From positions 1-64,000 of the forward strand of contig NZ_LQPG01000026.1 of the NCBI RefSeq assembly GCF_002102265.1: DNA of 64,000 nt, given 5' to 3'. Origin of the DNA: Mycolicibacter longobardus (GTDB taxonomy: Bacteria; Actinomycetota; Actinomycetes; Mycobacteriales; Mycobacteriaceae). A program made the translations under genes and the position numbers. Below the pieces are notes generated by a model. That model was not told the origin of the DNA. It did no database searches and worked only from the letters and a program-made list of their open reading frames with translations. Shown here piece after piece: positions 36,255-44,299 of the stretch (positions within the stretch are counted from its first letter, which is position 1; each line of letters opens with the position of its first letter).

Positions 36255-36755
36255 TCAGCTGTTCAGCGACCACACCGAGTAGTTCAGTGCGGTCGCGAAC
36301 AGGATCCACGCGAAGTACGGCAGCATCATGAAGGCCGCGCCGCGGTGGACCTTCCAGAACGCGGCGATGGTGATTGCCACGGCCACGTCCAGCACAACGA
36401 TGTCGACCAGCGCCAGACCACGCCGGCCGAGTCCGAAGAACAGCGGGGACCACAGCAGATTCAGCACCAGCTGTACGCCGTAGGCGATGATCGCGGGGTT
36501 TCTCCACCGGGGATCCGCACGCCAGACCAGCCAGGCCGCGACGGCCATCAGCAGGTAGAGGGCACTCCACACCGGACCGAAGAGGTAGCTCGGCGGTGCC
36601 CAGCCGGGTTGGGCGAGCTTGCCGTAGTCGCCCGCGGCGTCGGCCGAAGCGGTGCCGCCGAGGGCCGCGACGATGATGACGAGCACCAGCGAGACCAGGA
36701 GCGCGGCCAGGTGCAGAGGACTCGGCTGCTGCACTTTCGGCGAGATTGTTCCCAT
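36255..36755 (-). CDS. TspO/MBR family membrane protein
   Basis: The product is 166 residues with five membrane helices. The Trp-rich family motifs are visible: YGKLAQPGWAPPSYLFGPVWSALYLLMAVAAWLVW, YGVQLVLNLLWSPLFFGLG and PYFAWILFATALNYSVW. It binds tetrapyrroles or sterols in other bacteria; the role in mycobacteria is unclear. The ATG at 36755 is preferred over the TTG at 36758, with AGGGTGG upstream. It is convergent with the helicase. Confidence 0.92.
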   Translation of the reverse strand: MGTISPKVQQPSPLHLAALLVSLVLVIIVAALGGTASADAAGDYGKLAQPGWAPPSYLFGPVWSALYLLMAVAAWLVWRADPRWRNPAIIAYGVQLVLNLLWSPLFFGLGRRGLALVDIVVLDVAVAITIAAFWKVHRGAAFMMLPYFAWILFATALNYSVWSLNS

Positions 36756-36817
36756 CAAGCCACCCTAGAGTGGGCTAGTCGGTGGCGCAGGCGGGCCATC
36801 AGCGCAATCCTGGGGGG

Positions 36818-37507
36818 ATGACCAAGCGCATCCTCAACGTCGTGTCCAATGTCGCCCACTACGCCGACCCGGCCGAGCCGACCGGGCTGTGGCTGTCGGA
36901 ACTGACGCACGCCTACCACGTCTTCGCCGAAGCCGGCTACCAGCAGACGCTCGTCAGCCCGAAAGGCGGGCGTTCGCCCCTGGAACCGCGTTCGTTGAAG
37001 TTCCCCAATTTCGACAAGAGCGCCAAGGCATGGAAAGCCGACGACACGAAGATGGCGCTGCTGGACAGCACCGCCTCACCCGACGAGATCGACTCGGCGG
37101 ATTTCGACGCGATCTACTTCACCGGCGGCCACGCGGTCATGTTCGACTTCCCGGACAGTGAAGGTCTGCAACGCATCTCGCGCGAAATCTTCGAGCGCGG
37201 GGGAGTCGTGTCCTCGGTCTGCCATGGCTACTGCGGCCTGCTCAACACCAAGCTGTCGGACGGATCGTTCTTGGTCGCCGGGCGCAAGCTCACCGGATTC
37301 GCCTGGTCGGAGGAGGTCCTGGCGCGCGTCGACAAACTGGTGCCCTACAACGCCGAAGCGGAGATGAAGAAGCGCGGTGCCCACTACCAGAAGGGCCTGA
37401 TTCCCTTTGCCTCGCACGTCGTTGTCGACGGCCGGCTGGTCACGGGCCAGAATCCGGGATCGGCCAAGGCCACCGCCAAGAAGATCGTCTCCGTGCTGGG
37501 CAGGTGA
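36818..37507 (+). CDS. DJ-1/PfpI-family protein (class I glutamine amidotransferase-like)
   Basis: The product is 229 residues. The nucleophile elbow SSVCHGYCGLL and the IYFTGGHAVMFDFPD segment place it in the Hsp31/glyoxalase III-like branch, which detoxifies methylglyoxal or acts as chaperone/deglycase. A conserved Glu lies near the N-terminus (EAGYQQTLVSPKGG). The ATG at 36818 is used, before MTKRILNVVSN. It stands alone between tspO (divergent) and the Ddn-like gene (convergent). Confidence 0.88.
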   Translation: MTKRILNVVSNVAHYADPAEPTGLWLSELTHAYHVFAEAGYQQTLVSPKGGRSPLEPRSLKFPNFDKSAKAWKADDTKMALLDSTASPDEIDSADFDAIYFTGGHAVMFDFPDSEGLQRISREIFERGGVVSSVCHGYCGLLNTKLSDGSFLVAGRKLTGFAWSEEVLARVDKLVPYNAEAEMKKRGAHYQKGLIPFASHVVVDGRLVTGQNPGSAKATAKKIVSVLGR

Positions 37508-37522
37508 GCGGGACGTAGGTCG

Positions 37523-37963
37523 TCAGTTCCGCAGCTCGCAGATCACCACGGGTATCTCGCGGCTGGTCCGCGTCTGGTAGTCGGCATAACCCTTATACGC
37601 CGCGACAATCCTCGGCCACAGCTCCGCGCGCTCTTGCGCGTTTGCGGTGCGGGCATGAATCTTCCGCCGGATGCCGCCGATCACCAGCTCCGCGTCGGGA
37701 AACGCCTCAAGGTTCCGGTACCAGTCGGGGTCGCGGTCGTCACCGCCCTTGGATGCGACGAGCACAACCCGATTCGAATCGTGAAGGGGAGCCGTCAGGT
37801 AGCAGGACCGGGGCAACCCGGACTTGCGCCCCGTCGTGTGCAGCTCCACCAGCGGCATCCCAAACGGCTTGGCCAACAGCCTGTTCCCACTGACGTTGAG
37901 GACCAACCGGTGCGCGAGATTCATCAACTTGGCGCCGGCGTCCTTCAGCGCGTGATCGTTCAT
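37523..37963 (-). CDS. Ddn-like F420H2-dependent nitroreductase/quinone reductase family protein
   Basis: The product is 146 residues. A split beta-barrel protein with the family core PLVELHTTGRKSGLPRSCYLTAPL and VVLVASKGGDDRDPDWYRNLEAFPDAEL. Relatives use reduced deazaflavin F420; Ddn activates nitroimidazole prodrugs such as pretomanid, though most paralogues do not. The physiological acceptor is unknown. It lies upstream of, and convergent with, the DJ-1-like gene. Confidence 0.9.
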   Translation of the reverse strand: MNDHALKDAGAKLMNLAHRLVLNVSGNRLLAKPFGMPLVELHTTGRKSGLPRSCYLTAPLHDSNRVVLVASKGGDDRDPDWYRNLEAFPDAELVIGGIRRKIHARTANAQERAELWPRIVAAYKGYADYQTRTSREIPVVICELRN

Positions 37964-37989
37964 CGTGGCTCCTATTCGTATTGAGTGCC

Positions 37990-38403
37990 TCAGTCCAAGT
38001 CGGCGAGGGCCTTGCGGGCGGCTTCGAGTTCGGCTTCGAGCGCTGCGACCCGAGCGGCCTGCTGGGAGCGCGCCTCATCCATCAACGCTTCGATGGGTGC
38101 GAACAGTTCCTCGTGCAGTTCCTTGGCGGCCCGGGACACCGCGGCGGCCGCGACGGCAAGGTTGCGGACCAAATAGGTGGCGCCCTGCTTGATCTCGGCG
38201 CGCCACTCGCCGTCGGCGGTGCCGGTCACGGTGAGGGTCAACTCGAAGGTCTTGGACTTCTTGCCGGCCGGCCTCTTCGCCGGAGCCTTTGTTTCCGGGA
38301 CAGCAGCCGGAGCGGCCGGGGCCGGTGTGCCCTCCGCGAACGAATCCGCGCTCGGGGCGTGGCCGGTGACGGACGGGGCGTCTGCGAAAGTCGAAGCAGT
38401 CAT
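37990..38403 (-). CDS. Ala/Pro-rich protein with C-terminal coiled coil, beside a LexA box
   Basis: The product is 137 residues. Residues 1-50 are Ala/Pro/Ser-rich, then a basic KRPAGKKSKTFELTLTVTG segment, a small strand region, and a C-terminal coiled coil (ARVAALEAELEAARKALADLD). There is no signal peptide. AAGGAGA lies about 10 nt before the ATG at 38403. A near-consensus LexA box is about 60 bp upstream, so the gene may be DNA-damage induced. The family is not recognised with certainty. Confidence 0.7.
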   Translation of the reverse strand: MTASTFADAPSVTGHAPSADSFAEGTPAPAAPAAVPETKAPAKRPAGKKSKTFELTLTVTGTADGEWRAEIKQGATYLVRNLAVAAAAVSRAAKELHEELFAPIEALMDEARSQQAARVAALEAELEAARKALADLD

Positions 38404-38463
38404 GGTTGCGGCGGTCTCCTTCTCATCATCGCCCGCGGCGAGCGGGCCGGCCTGGACACATAC

Positions 38464-38479
38464 TAGAACACACGTTCGA
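38464..38479. promoter_or_regulatory. Probable LexA (SOS) box
   Basis: TAGAAC-ACAC-GTTCGA matches 11 of 12 defined bases of the mycobacterial consensus TCGAAC-N4-GTTCGA. It lies in the 159-bp divergent region between 37990-38403 (minus) and 38563-39696 (plus), 61 bp from the minus-strand start and 84 bp from the plus-strand start, so either or both genes may be SOS-controlled. Confidence 0.65.
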
Positions 38480-38562
38480 TACGGCGCGTGGCTGGGTTGG
38501 CCGCGACGCCCGACGACAGGCCCTATGCTGGGTCGACGTCCCCAACGCCGAGGAATCCAGAC

Positions 38563-39696
38563 GTGCCGATGAACTCTAGGGCCGAGACCCGGGCGGTCGC
38601 GGTGTCCGCGCGGACGGAATACCTGACCGGACGCCACCATGCGTCGGCCCGGGCCGGATCTCTACTGCTGGTGGCGGGCCTGTTCGCGCTGGTTGTACTC
38701 AACCTCGCCGGGGCGCCGGGGTTCCTCATCGCGACCACGGTGGCGGCACTGATCACCGCCTCGCTGGGCGTGGTGTCCTACGGGCGGCTGGGCAGCCGGG
38801 GCGCGATGCTGATCACCGTCGACGCCGACAACGTCTACTTCGGGTCCGAGGACCGCGAGATCGTGAGTTACCCGCTGTCGTCGCTGACTGCGGCACGCCG
38901 GGGCGGACCGGCGGAGGCCACCTCCACCCAGGGCCGGCACCTGACCGTGCGCGGCCAGAAGTACCTGAAGTTGACGTTCTGTACCGACAGCGAAGCCGGC
39001 GCCGGCGACGAATGGTGGGTGGCCATCGTCGAATCCGATCCCGCAGCCGCCGAGATACTCGCCCGGCTGCAGGCAATACTGCCGGCCCCGGCGGGGGCCA
39101 CCACAGCGGAGCCCACCGCCGAGTTCACCGCCGAACCCTCGCCTGCGGTCTCGCCCCCGGGGCCGCGGATCGCCGATGCCGGCACTGAAGAGGCGGCTAA
39201 ACGGTTGTGGGAGGACGCAATCCGGCGCCACAACGACATCCTGGGCGCCTACGGCGCTTATGAACTCGACCCGGCGATGCTGCTGCGCTATCCGGCTATC
39301 ACCGACGTGACCGTCGAGCAGACCCAGAGCTTCCAGCTGGCACTCGATGAGGCGCAGGCCCTGCGCACCGAGGTCTACCCGGCCAACCGCGGGCTGGCCG
39401 ACGCCTACCAACAGGCGGTCGTCGCGCTGCGTCGCGCGTGGATCGGGTGTGAGACGCACGGGAAGAAGGTCGGCACCGCCTACCTCGACCAAGCCGACCA
39501 GGATGAACTCGACACCGCCCTGAAGCTCTACAACCACGCGGCCGCCAGTACCACGCCCGCCGAGCAGGCCACCTATTACGGGCGGGTCCGCGCGATCGTC
39601 AGCAGGCTCGCCGAGCGCGGCGCGATCCACCCGCCGAAAGTTCAGCTCGCACAACTGGAAGGCGTCACCCGCCGGGCCATCGAATCGGCTCGGTGA
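38563..39696 (+). CDS. Membrane protein with C-terminal helical domain
   Basis: The product is 377 residues. Two adjacent hydrophobic helices (about 30-72: SLLLVAGLFALVVLNLAG, FLIATTVAALITASLGVVSY) precede a PH-like region (ITVDADNVYFGSED...WWVAIVESD), a low-complexity Pro/Thr/Glu linker and a helical C-terminal domain (VEQTQSFQLALDEAQALR). The GTG at 38563 has AGGA 8 nt upstream; ATG 38569 is an alternative. Function unknown. Possible LexA control from the divergent region. Confidence 0.72.
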   Translation: MPMNSRAETRAVAVSARTEYLTGRHHASARAGSLLLVAGLFALVVLNLAGAPGFLIATTVAALITASLGVVSYGRLGSRGAMLITVDADNVYFGSEDREIVSYPLSSLTAARRGGPAEATSTQGRHLTVRGQKYLKLTFCTDSEAGAGDEWWVAIVESDPAAAEILARLQAILPAPAGATTAEPTAEFTAEPSPAVSPPGPRIADAGTEEAAKRLWEDAIRRHNDILGAYGAYELDPAMLLRYPAITDVTVEQTQSFQLALDEAQALRTEVYPANRGLADAYQQAVVALRRAWIGCETHGKKVGTAYLDQADQDELDTALKLYNHAAASTTPAEQATYYGRVRAIVSRLAERGAIHPPKVQLAQLEGVTRRAIESAR

Positions 39697-39699
39697 CGG

Positions 39700-41223
39700 T
39701 CAGCTGCCCTGCTTGAGAAACTCACCGCTGGTCGAGTAGGTGCCCGCCGCGGCCTGCACGCCGGCGAGCTGAATGCGGATCGCCAGCCCGGCGTTATCGG
39801 TGGGCTGATCGGACATCTCGATGTCGACGGCCCGGCTCTCGTAAGGCTCCAGCGATCCGCGTTGCATCGCCTGGGTGCGAACGGATTCGAAGGCGGCCAG
39901 TGAGACGTCGTCGAGGCTGAAGCGCTCCGCGTTCGATCCGTAGGAGCGGTCGGTGACCTCCGGGAGCTGCCCCGGCACCACGACGGCATCGCCGTTGCGG
40001 TGATCGGACCGGAATTCGATCAGCACCCCGCCGCTGTTCTGGATCTGACTGGCGTGCAGATGCGGGGTGTTGCGGGCGGTGCCACGAATCTGGATGCTCG
40101 TCAGCACCTGATCAGACGGTGCGATACCGGCCAGCTCCAGGGCTTGTCGTGCTCGCTTGAGGGATTCGGCGAAGTCGGCCGGGTCGAACAGTTCGGCAAC
40201 GGTTCCATCCGGTCGTGCGTCGATGGTTTGGCTGAACGGGAACGTGCCGGGACCGTTGAAGCTGCCGGTGAGGATGATGGGTTGCCCGGGACCGGAACGT
40301 TTGATCTGCAGGGTTTCGAGACCGAGGTCCTTGCCCGCCGCACGGAACTGTTGCGCCATCCGCTCGGCGATCGTGGTCAGTTGGATCGACGCCACATCGC
40401 GGGCGGTGAAGGTGCTGGTCTTGCGCAGCGTGCTCGGCGTAGGCGTGGCGTGGACGTCACGGCTGGTGCTGACGTAGATGCTCGTCGACTCGCCGTTGGC
40501 CGGATTGAGCACTGTGGCGTAGTCGGAGCCGCTGCCGGTGAACCGGAGATCGAGCAGATTGTCGGCAGCGCTGGGCCCGAGTTTGTTGGTGACGGCGCGG
40601 ATCATGGTGTCCCGGCGCGCGTCGAGGTCGGAAATCTTCGTCGTGATGTGCGGGCCGACGGGACGGTTCGCGACCGGTAGTGACGGCAGGTTGACCGAGA
40701 CATGCCATGCGCCACCGACGCCGACGAGTACGGCCAGCGCCGTCGCGATGGTGATCCCCGGATAGATCACCGCCCACTTACCGGGCTGATCGCCGAACTC
40801 GGGGGTGCGGGCCGCCTCGCGCGACGGCAACCTGTCTGGTGGTAGGGCGGTGTGGGGATGATCGGTCAGCGACTGGAAGTCCTTGCGCGACATCGAGGTC
40901 ATCCACCGTGCCTGATAGGCGGTGTCGTTCGCCGGAGTGATGGTCGCGGTGACCAGCGTTGGCTGCAGGTCTTCGTTGGCCAGGCTGCTGCGGGTGAGCG
41001 CGTGGATGCGGGCCGGCGCAGAACGGTCAGGTGGGCCGGGGCGGAACACCGCGAGCTCGGAGGTACGGGACGGTCGGGGAGTGATGACCAGACCGGTGAT
41101 GACAAGCGGAATCCCGACGAACGCCGCCACCCACCACGGGTTGAACGCGCCAAGCCCGATACCTGCGGCGATGACGGCACCGGCCACGCCGGCCCGGACC
41201 GCGCGTGACGCGACCTTATCCAT
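39700..41223 (-). CDS. Membrane protein with large extracytoplasmic domain
   Basis: The product is 507 residues. Two N-terminal helices (about 9-50) and a third near 150-172 (WAVIYPGITIATALAVLVGVGGAW) are followed by about 330 residues outside, with WISK-free, strand-rich sequence including TARDVASIQLTTIAERMAQQF and HASQIQNSGGVLIEF. The cytosolic loop between helices 2 and 3 has Arg/Pro-rich sequence. I do not recognise the family. It lies 12 bp after the M15-like gene, so they are probably co-transcribed. Confidence 0.7.
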   Translation of the reverse strand: MDKVASRAVRAGVAGAVIAAGIGLGAFNPWWVAAFVGIPLVITGLVITPRPSRTSELAVFRPGPPDRSAPARIHALTRSSLANEDLQPTLVTATITPANDTAYQARWMTSMSRKDFQSLTDHPHTALPPDRLPSREAARTPEFGDQPGKWAVIYPGITIATALAVLVGVGGAWHVSVNLPSLPVANRPVGPHITTKISDLDARRDTMIRAVTNKLGPSAADNLLDLRFTGSGSDYATVLNPANGESTSIYVSTSRDVHATPTPSTLRKTSTFTARDVASIQLTTIAERMAQQFRAAGKDLGLETLQIKRSGPGQPIILTGSFNGPGTFPFSQTIDARPDGTVAELFDPADFAESLKRARQALELAGIAPSDQVLTSIQIRGTARNTPHLHASQIQNSGGVLIEFRSDHRNGDAVVVPGQLPEVTDRSYGSNAERFSLDDVSLAAFESVRTQAMQRGSLEPYESRAVDIEMSDQPTDNAGLAIRIQLAGVQAAAGTYSTSGEFLKQGS

Positions 41224-41235
41224 CTCGCCCACCAC

Positions 41236-41928
41236 TCAGTCCGGCGGCGCCGGAGTCATCGAGCTGATGAAGTAGGTCTCATGACCCGTCGGGTAACCGC
41301 CGCCGTTGGTGGCGATATGGACGTGGTCGTAGTGGTTGGCGGTCTCGTTGCCGTAATCGGACGTCCAGTTTCCGCCGCCGACGCCCGGGTAGATCTTCTG
41401 TCGCCAGATCACGTGGTTGACACCCCACCGTTTGGCGTTGGCCAGGGCATAGCCCGCGATCTGGTCGCCGAGCCGGATACCGGCATCGCTGTGATAATCC
41501 GGGATCATCACGTCGATGGCCAACCCGTCGGGATGCCATCTCAGCGGGTCCTGGCGGTAGCCGTAGATGGTCTTGATCTCCTGGAACAGCACCCCGATGG
41601 TCCGGGCGGCCCAGATGGTCTTGACCTGCAGCCCGTTCTCCGGTGCCACCCCGGTGGGCAGCGGGAACACGAACTGCTGGCCTCCGGTGGGCATCGGCAC
41701 GTTCGCGGCCAGCGCGGCGGCCTCGGCCGGGTTGGCGATACGCATCCCGCCGGTGGGCTGCGGTGGAGGTGCCGCCGGTGCCGCCGCCTCGGCGGTCTCG
41801 GTGGGTTTGGCCACCGGCTCCTGGATGCTCTGGGCGTGGATCAGCGCGGCGGAGACCGCCAGCGACGTCACGATGGCCAGGCTGCGTCCGCAGAACCTGG
41901 CGATCTTTCGTCCGTCCACCAGGAGCAC
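41236..41928 (-). CDS. Secreted protein with M15-like/ARB_07466-type C-terminal domain
   Basis: The product is about 230 residues. A signal peptide (RSLAIVTSLAVSAALIHAQS) is followed by an Ala/Pro-rich linker and a conserved C-terminal domain with WHPDGLAIDVMIPDY, GYALANAKRWGVNHVIWRQKIY and NHYDHVHIATNGGG. The His/Asp/His pattern resembles metallopeptidases of the M15/LAS type, hence a possible peptidoglycan role outside the membrane. The GTG at 41928 is tentative; GTG 41919 is equally possible. Upstream lies the broken malic enzyme gene. Confidence 0.75.
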   Translation of the reverse strand: MLLVDGRKIARFCGRSLAIVTSLAVSAALIHAQSIQEPVAKPTETAEAAAPAAPPPQPTGGMRIANPAEAAALAANVPMPTGGQQFVFPLPTGVAPENGLQVKTIWAARTIGVLFQEIKTIYGYRQDPLRWHPDGLAIDVMIPDYHSDAGIRLGDQIAGYALANAKRWGVNHVIWRQKIYPGVGGGNWTSDYGNETANHYDHVHIATNGGGYPTGHETYFISSMTPAPPD

Positions 41929-41974
41929 TTTAGTGAATTGACCTCGGGATGTCGCAGGACCGGTAGTCCGGCGG

Positions 41975-43409
41975 CTACCGAGTCGCATACTCCGGTGTCC
42001 AGCGGGCCTGCCGGACCGCGGTCGCCATCGCCTCGTCGGAGACCTCCGGTGCGACGCCGTCACGGACCGCCTGGATGGCCACCGCGGTCGCGATACGGGT
42101 GGTGATCTCCGGCAGGTCCCCGAAAGCCGGCAGCAGCGGCTGGTCGGGGTCGCTCAGGGCGGGGGAGGCATCGCCGAGGGCGGTGGCCGCCGCGCGCACC
42201 ATGGCGTCGGTGACGCGGGATGCGCGGGCGGCGGTCACCGCCAGCCCGATCGCCGGGAAGATGTAGACGTTGTTGCACTGGGCGCAGGATACCGACGTCG
42301 ACGTGCTGCACCACATCGGCGAGGCCCCGTCCGGCCCAGCCGGCTACCCGGGCCGCCGGCTGGGCGAAGCGGCGCTGGCTGTCCGACAGATCGCCGCGAT
42401 CGTCGGTCAGCAGCCCGTTGATGTCGATCGCCCAGATCCGTTCGGCGGCTTCGGCATCGGAGAGTCCTTCCGCCACCATCTGCTGGCGGATCATCTCCAG
42501 CACGCCGATGCCCGCCGAGCCGGCGCCGAACATCACCACCTGCTGTTGCGGCAGCGGGCGCCCGGCAGCGCGGACAGCGCCGTGCAGCGCGCCGAGCGCG
42601 ACGGCCGCGGTGCCCTGAATGTCGTCGTTGAACGTCAGCAGCCGATCCCGGTACCGCGTCAACAGCGGCAGCGCGTGCACGGTGGCGAAGTCCTCCCACT
42701 GCAGCAGCACGTCCGGCAGTTCTTCGCGCACCACCGCGACGAAATCATCGACGAAGGCGTAGTACTCCTCATCGCTGATCCGTCGATGCCGCCAGCCGAG
42801 GTACTGCGGATCGTTGAGCAGCTCGACGTTGTCGGTGCCGACGTCGAGCACGATCGGCAAGGTGCGGCCGGGGGCGATCCCACCGATCAGGGTGTACAGC
42901 GACAGCTTCCCGATGGGGATGCCCATGCCGCCGATGCCCTGGTCTCCCAGGCCGAGGATGCGCTGCCCGTCGGTGACGACGATGACGTCCACCTGTTGGG
43001 CGCGCCGGTTGCCCAGGATCTCCCGCAACCGGTCGCGATCGGGGTAGGACACGAACAGCCCGCGCGGTCGCCGGTAGATCTCGCTGAACTGCCTGCACGC
43101 CTCACCGACCGTCGGTGTGTAGACGATCGGCAGCATCTCCTCGATGTGTTCGCTCAGCAGCCGGTAGAACAACGTCTCGTTGCGGTCCTGCAGGGCCCGC
43201 AGATAGATGTGCTTGTCCAGATCATCACGGCGGGTGGAGAACTCGGTGTAGGTGTGGGCGGCCTGTTCGGCGATGGTCTTCACCGCGACCGGTAGCAGGC
43301 CCAGCAGGCCGTACTCGTGGCGCTCGTCGTGGCTGAAGGCGGTGCCCTTGGTGGTCAAGGCATCGAACAGCAGGTCCTGTCCCCGGCGTCGTCGGCCCCG
43401 ATCGGTCAC
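41975..43409 (-). pseudogene. mez: Malic enzyme (mez) with internal deletion and frameshift
   Basis: The first 374 codons (GTG 43409 to 42288) read as a normal NAD(P)-malic enzyme: YTPTVGEACRQFSEIYRRPRG, VVTDGQRILGLGDQGIGGMGIPIGKLSLYT, FNDDIQGTAAV and FGAGSAGIGVLEMI. After ADVVQHVDVGI the frame turns to nonsense, while the true C-terminus (AQCNNVYIFPAIGLAVTAARAS...) continues in another frame from 42283. About 70 residues present in homologues between these points, including the SxxPGxF and FPLSNPT segments, are absent. The gene should convert malate to pyruvate and CO2; this allele is probably inactive unless an assembly error is responsible. Confidence 0.85.
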
Positions 43410-43431
43410 AGGGTCACTCTCTCATCTCAAC

Positions 43432-43450
43432 CGTCGGCCATTGGCCGACG
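43432..43450. promoter_or_regulatory. Perfect 9-bp dyad between DUF732 gene and mez
   Basis: CGTCGGCCA-T-TGGCCGACG lies 22 bp upstream of the mez start and 12 bp after the stop of the minus-strand DUF732 gene. No T run follows on the minus strand, so an operator or attenuating hairpin is as likely as a terminator. Confidence 0.55.
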
Positions 43451-43462
43451 TTGCAGAAGCGC

Positions 43463-43774
43463 CTAGGAGCCGGGGCACAACTCCTGGCGTGCGGCCTCGG
43501 CGATCAGCGGGAACTGCGGCCACGCCGGGTACTTCGGTTGCTGCCTTTCCACGCTCACGCCCACGTGCAGGTTCTCGCAGATCATGTGCCCGAGCGCGCG
43601 CACGCTGGGCTCCGGAATCGCTTCGTCACCGGCGTAACGGGCGGTGTAGCCGTGGGTGTTGAGGTATTTCATGAAGCCGGCCTCGTCGGCGTGCGCCGGG
43701 GCGGCGCCCACCGGGACCCCTATCAGGACACCGGCGACGACCACCGGTGGGATGAACCTGGCTGTCCAACTCAT
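43463..43774 (-). CDS. DUF732 secreted protein
   Basis: The product is 103 residues: signal peptide RFIPPVVVAGVLIGVPVGAAPAHA, then DEAGFMKYLNTHGYTARYAGDE...LGHMICENLHVG...LIAEAARQELCPGS with the usual Cys pair. The ATG at 43774 is set by the signal peptide. It resembles the array at 22.9-25.1 kb but has core-like GC content and stands apart from the island. It is divergent from another such gene at 43898. Confidence 0.85.
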   Translation of the reverse strand: MSWTARFIPPVVVAGVLIGVPVGAAPAHADEAGFMKYLNTHGYTARYAGDEAIPEPSVRALGHMICENLHVGVSVERQQPKYPAWPQFPLIAEAARQELCPGS

Positions 43775-43897
43775 ACCGGCGATGCTACGGCCGAGGGAGG
43801 CGGCGCGGCACGGCCGGCTCCGACCCAGCCCGACCAAGTCGCTCCGGCCGGGCTCGGAAGGCTGCTAGCGTCAGCGGCGAGGAGAAAGGCGCTGGAC

Positions 43898-44293
43898 GTG
43901 AAAGCAACCGCACTCGCGGCGGGCCTGGCCGGCGGTGTGCTGGCCGGGCTGATCGGTGCCGCGTCGTTGGCTCAAGCCGACCCACTCAACCCGCGTGATC
44001 CCGACTACTGCGGCAACAGCCCGGACATCCTGCTGTGCAACGATCAGAAGTCGACCTATCCGAGCGCGGCGGAGATGGCATACCTCAACGCCATCCGCGG
44101 GCATTTCCCGCCCGGCAGCGAGGCGCGCCGGCTGGCCGCCGGACGGACCGCGTGCCTGGAATTCCCGAAGTATCCGACCGGCCTGATCGTCGACCAGGTC
44201 TCGGTCTATCTGCAGATCGCCAAGCCGACGGCCGGTGAGGTGGTGGAGTCGGCCCGCACCAACATCTGCCCGTCGGTGAAAGCGCAGGCCTGA
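43898..44293 (+). CDS. DUF732-like secreted protein
   Basis: The product is 131 residues. The signal peptide (MKATALAAGLAGGVLAGLIGAASLAQA) precedes a longer mature part with four Cys (DYCGNS, LLCNDQ, TACLEF, NICPSV). The C-terminal segment AEMAYLNAIRGHFP...GRTACLEF follows the DUF732 pattern. The GTG at 43898 has AAAGG upstream and a TAGCGT -10-like hexamer at 43865-43870. It converges on the nuclease gene with 6 bp between stops. Confidence 0.8.
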   Translation: MKATALAAGLAGGVLAGLIGAASLAQADPLNPRDPDYCGNSPDILLCNDQKSTYPSAAEMAYLNAIRGHFPPGSEARRLAAGRTACLEFPKYPTGLIVDQVSVYLQIAKPTAGEVVESARTNICPSVKAQA

Positions 44294-44299
44294 ACCGGG

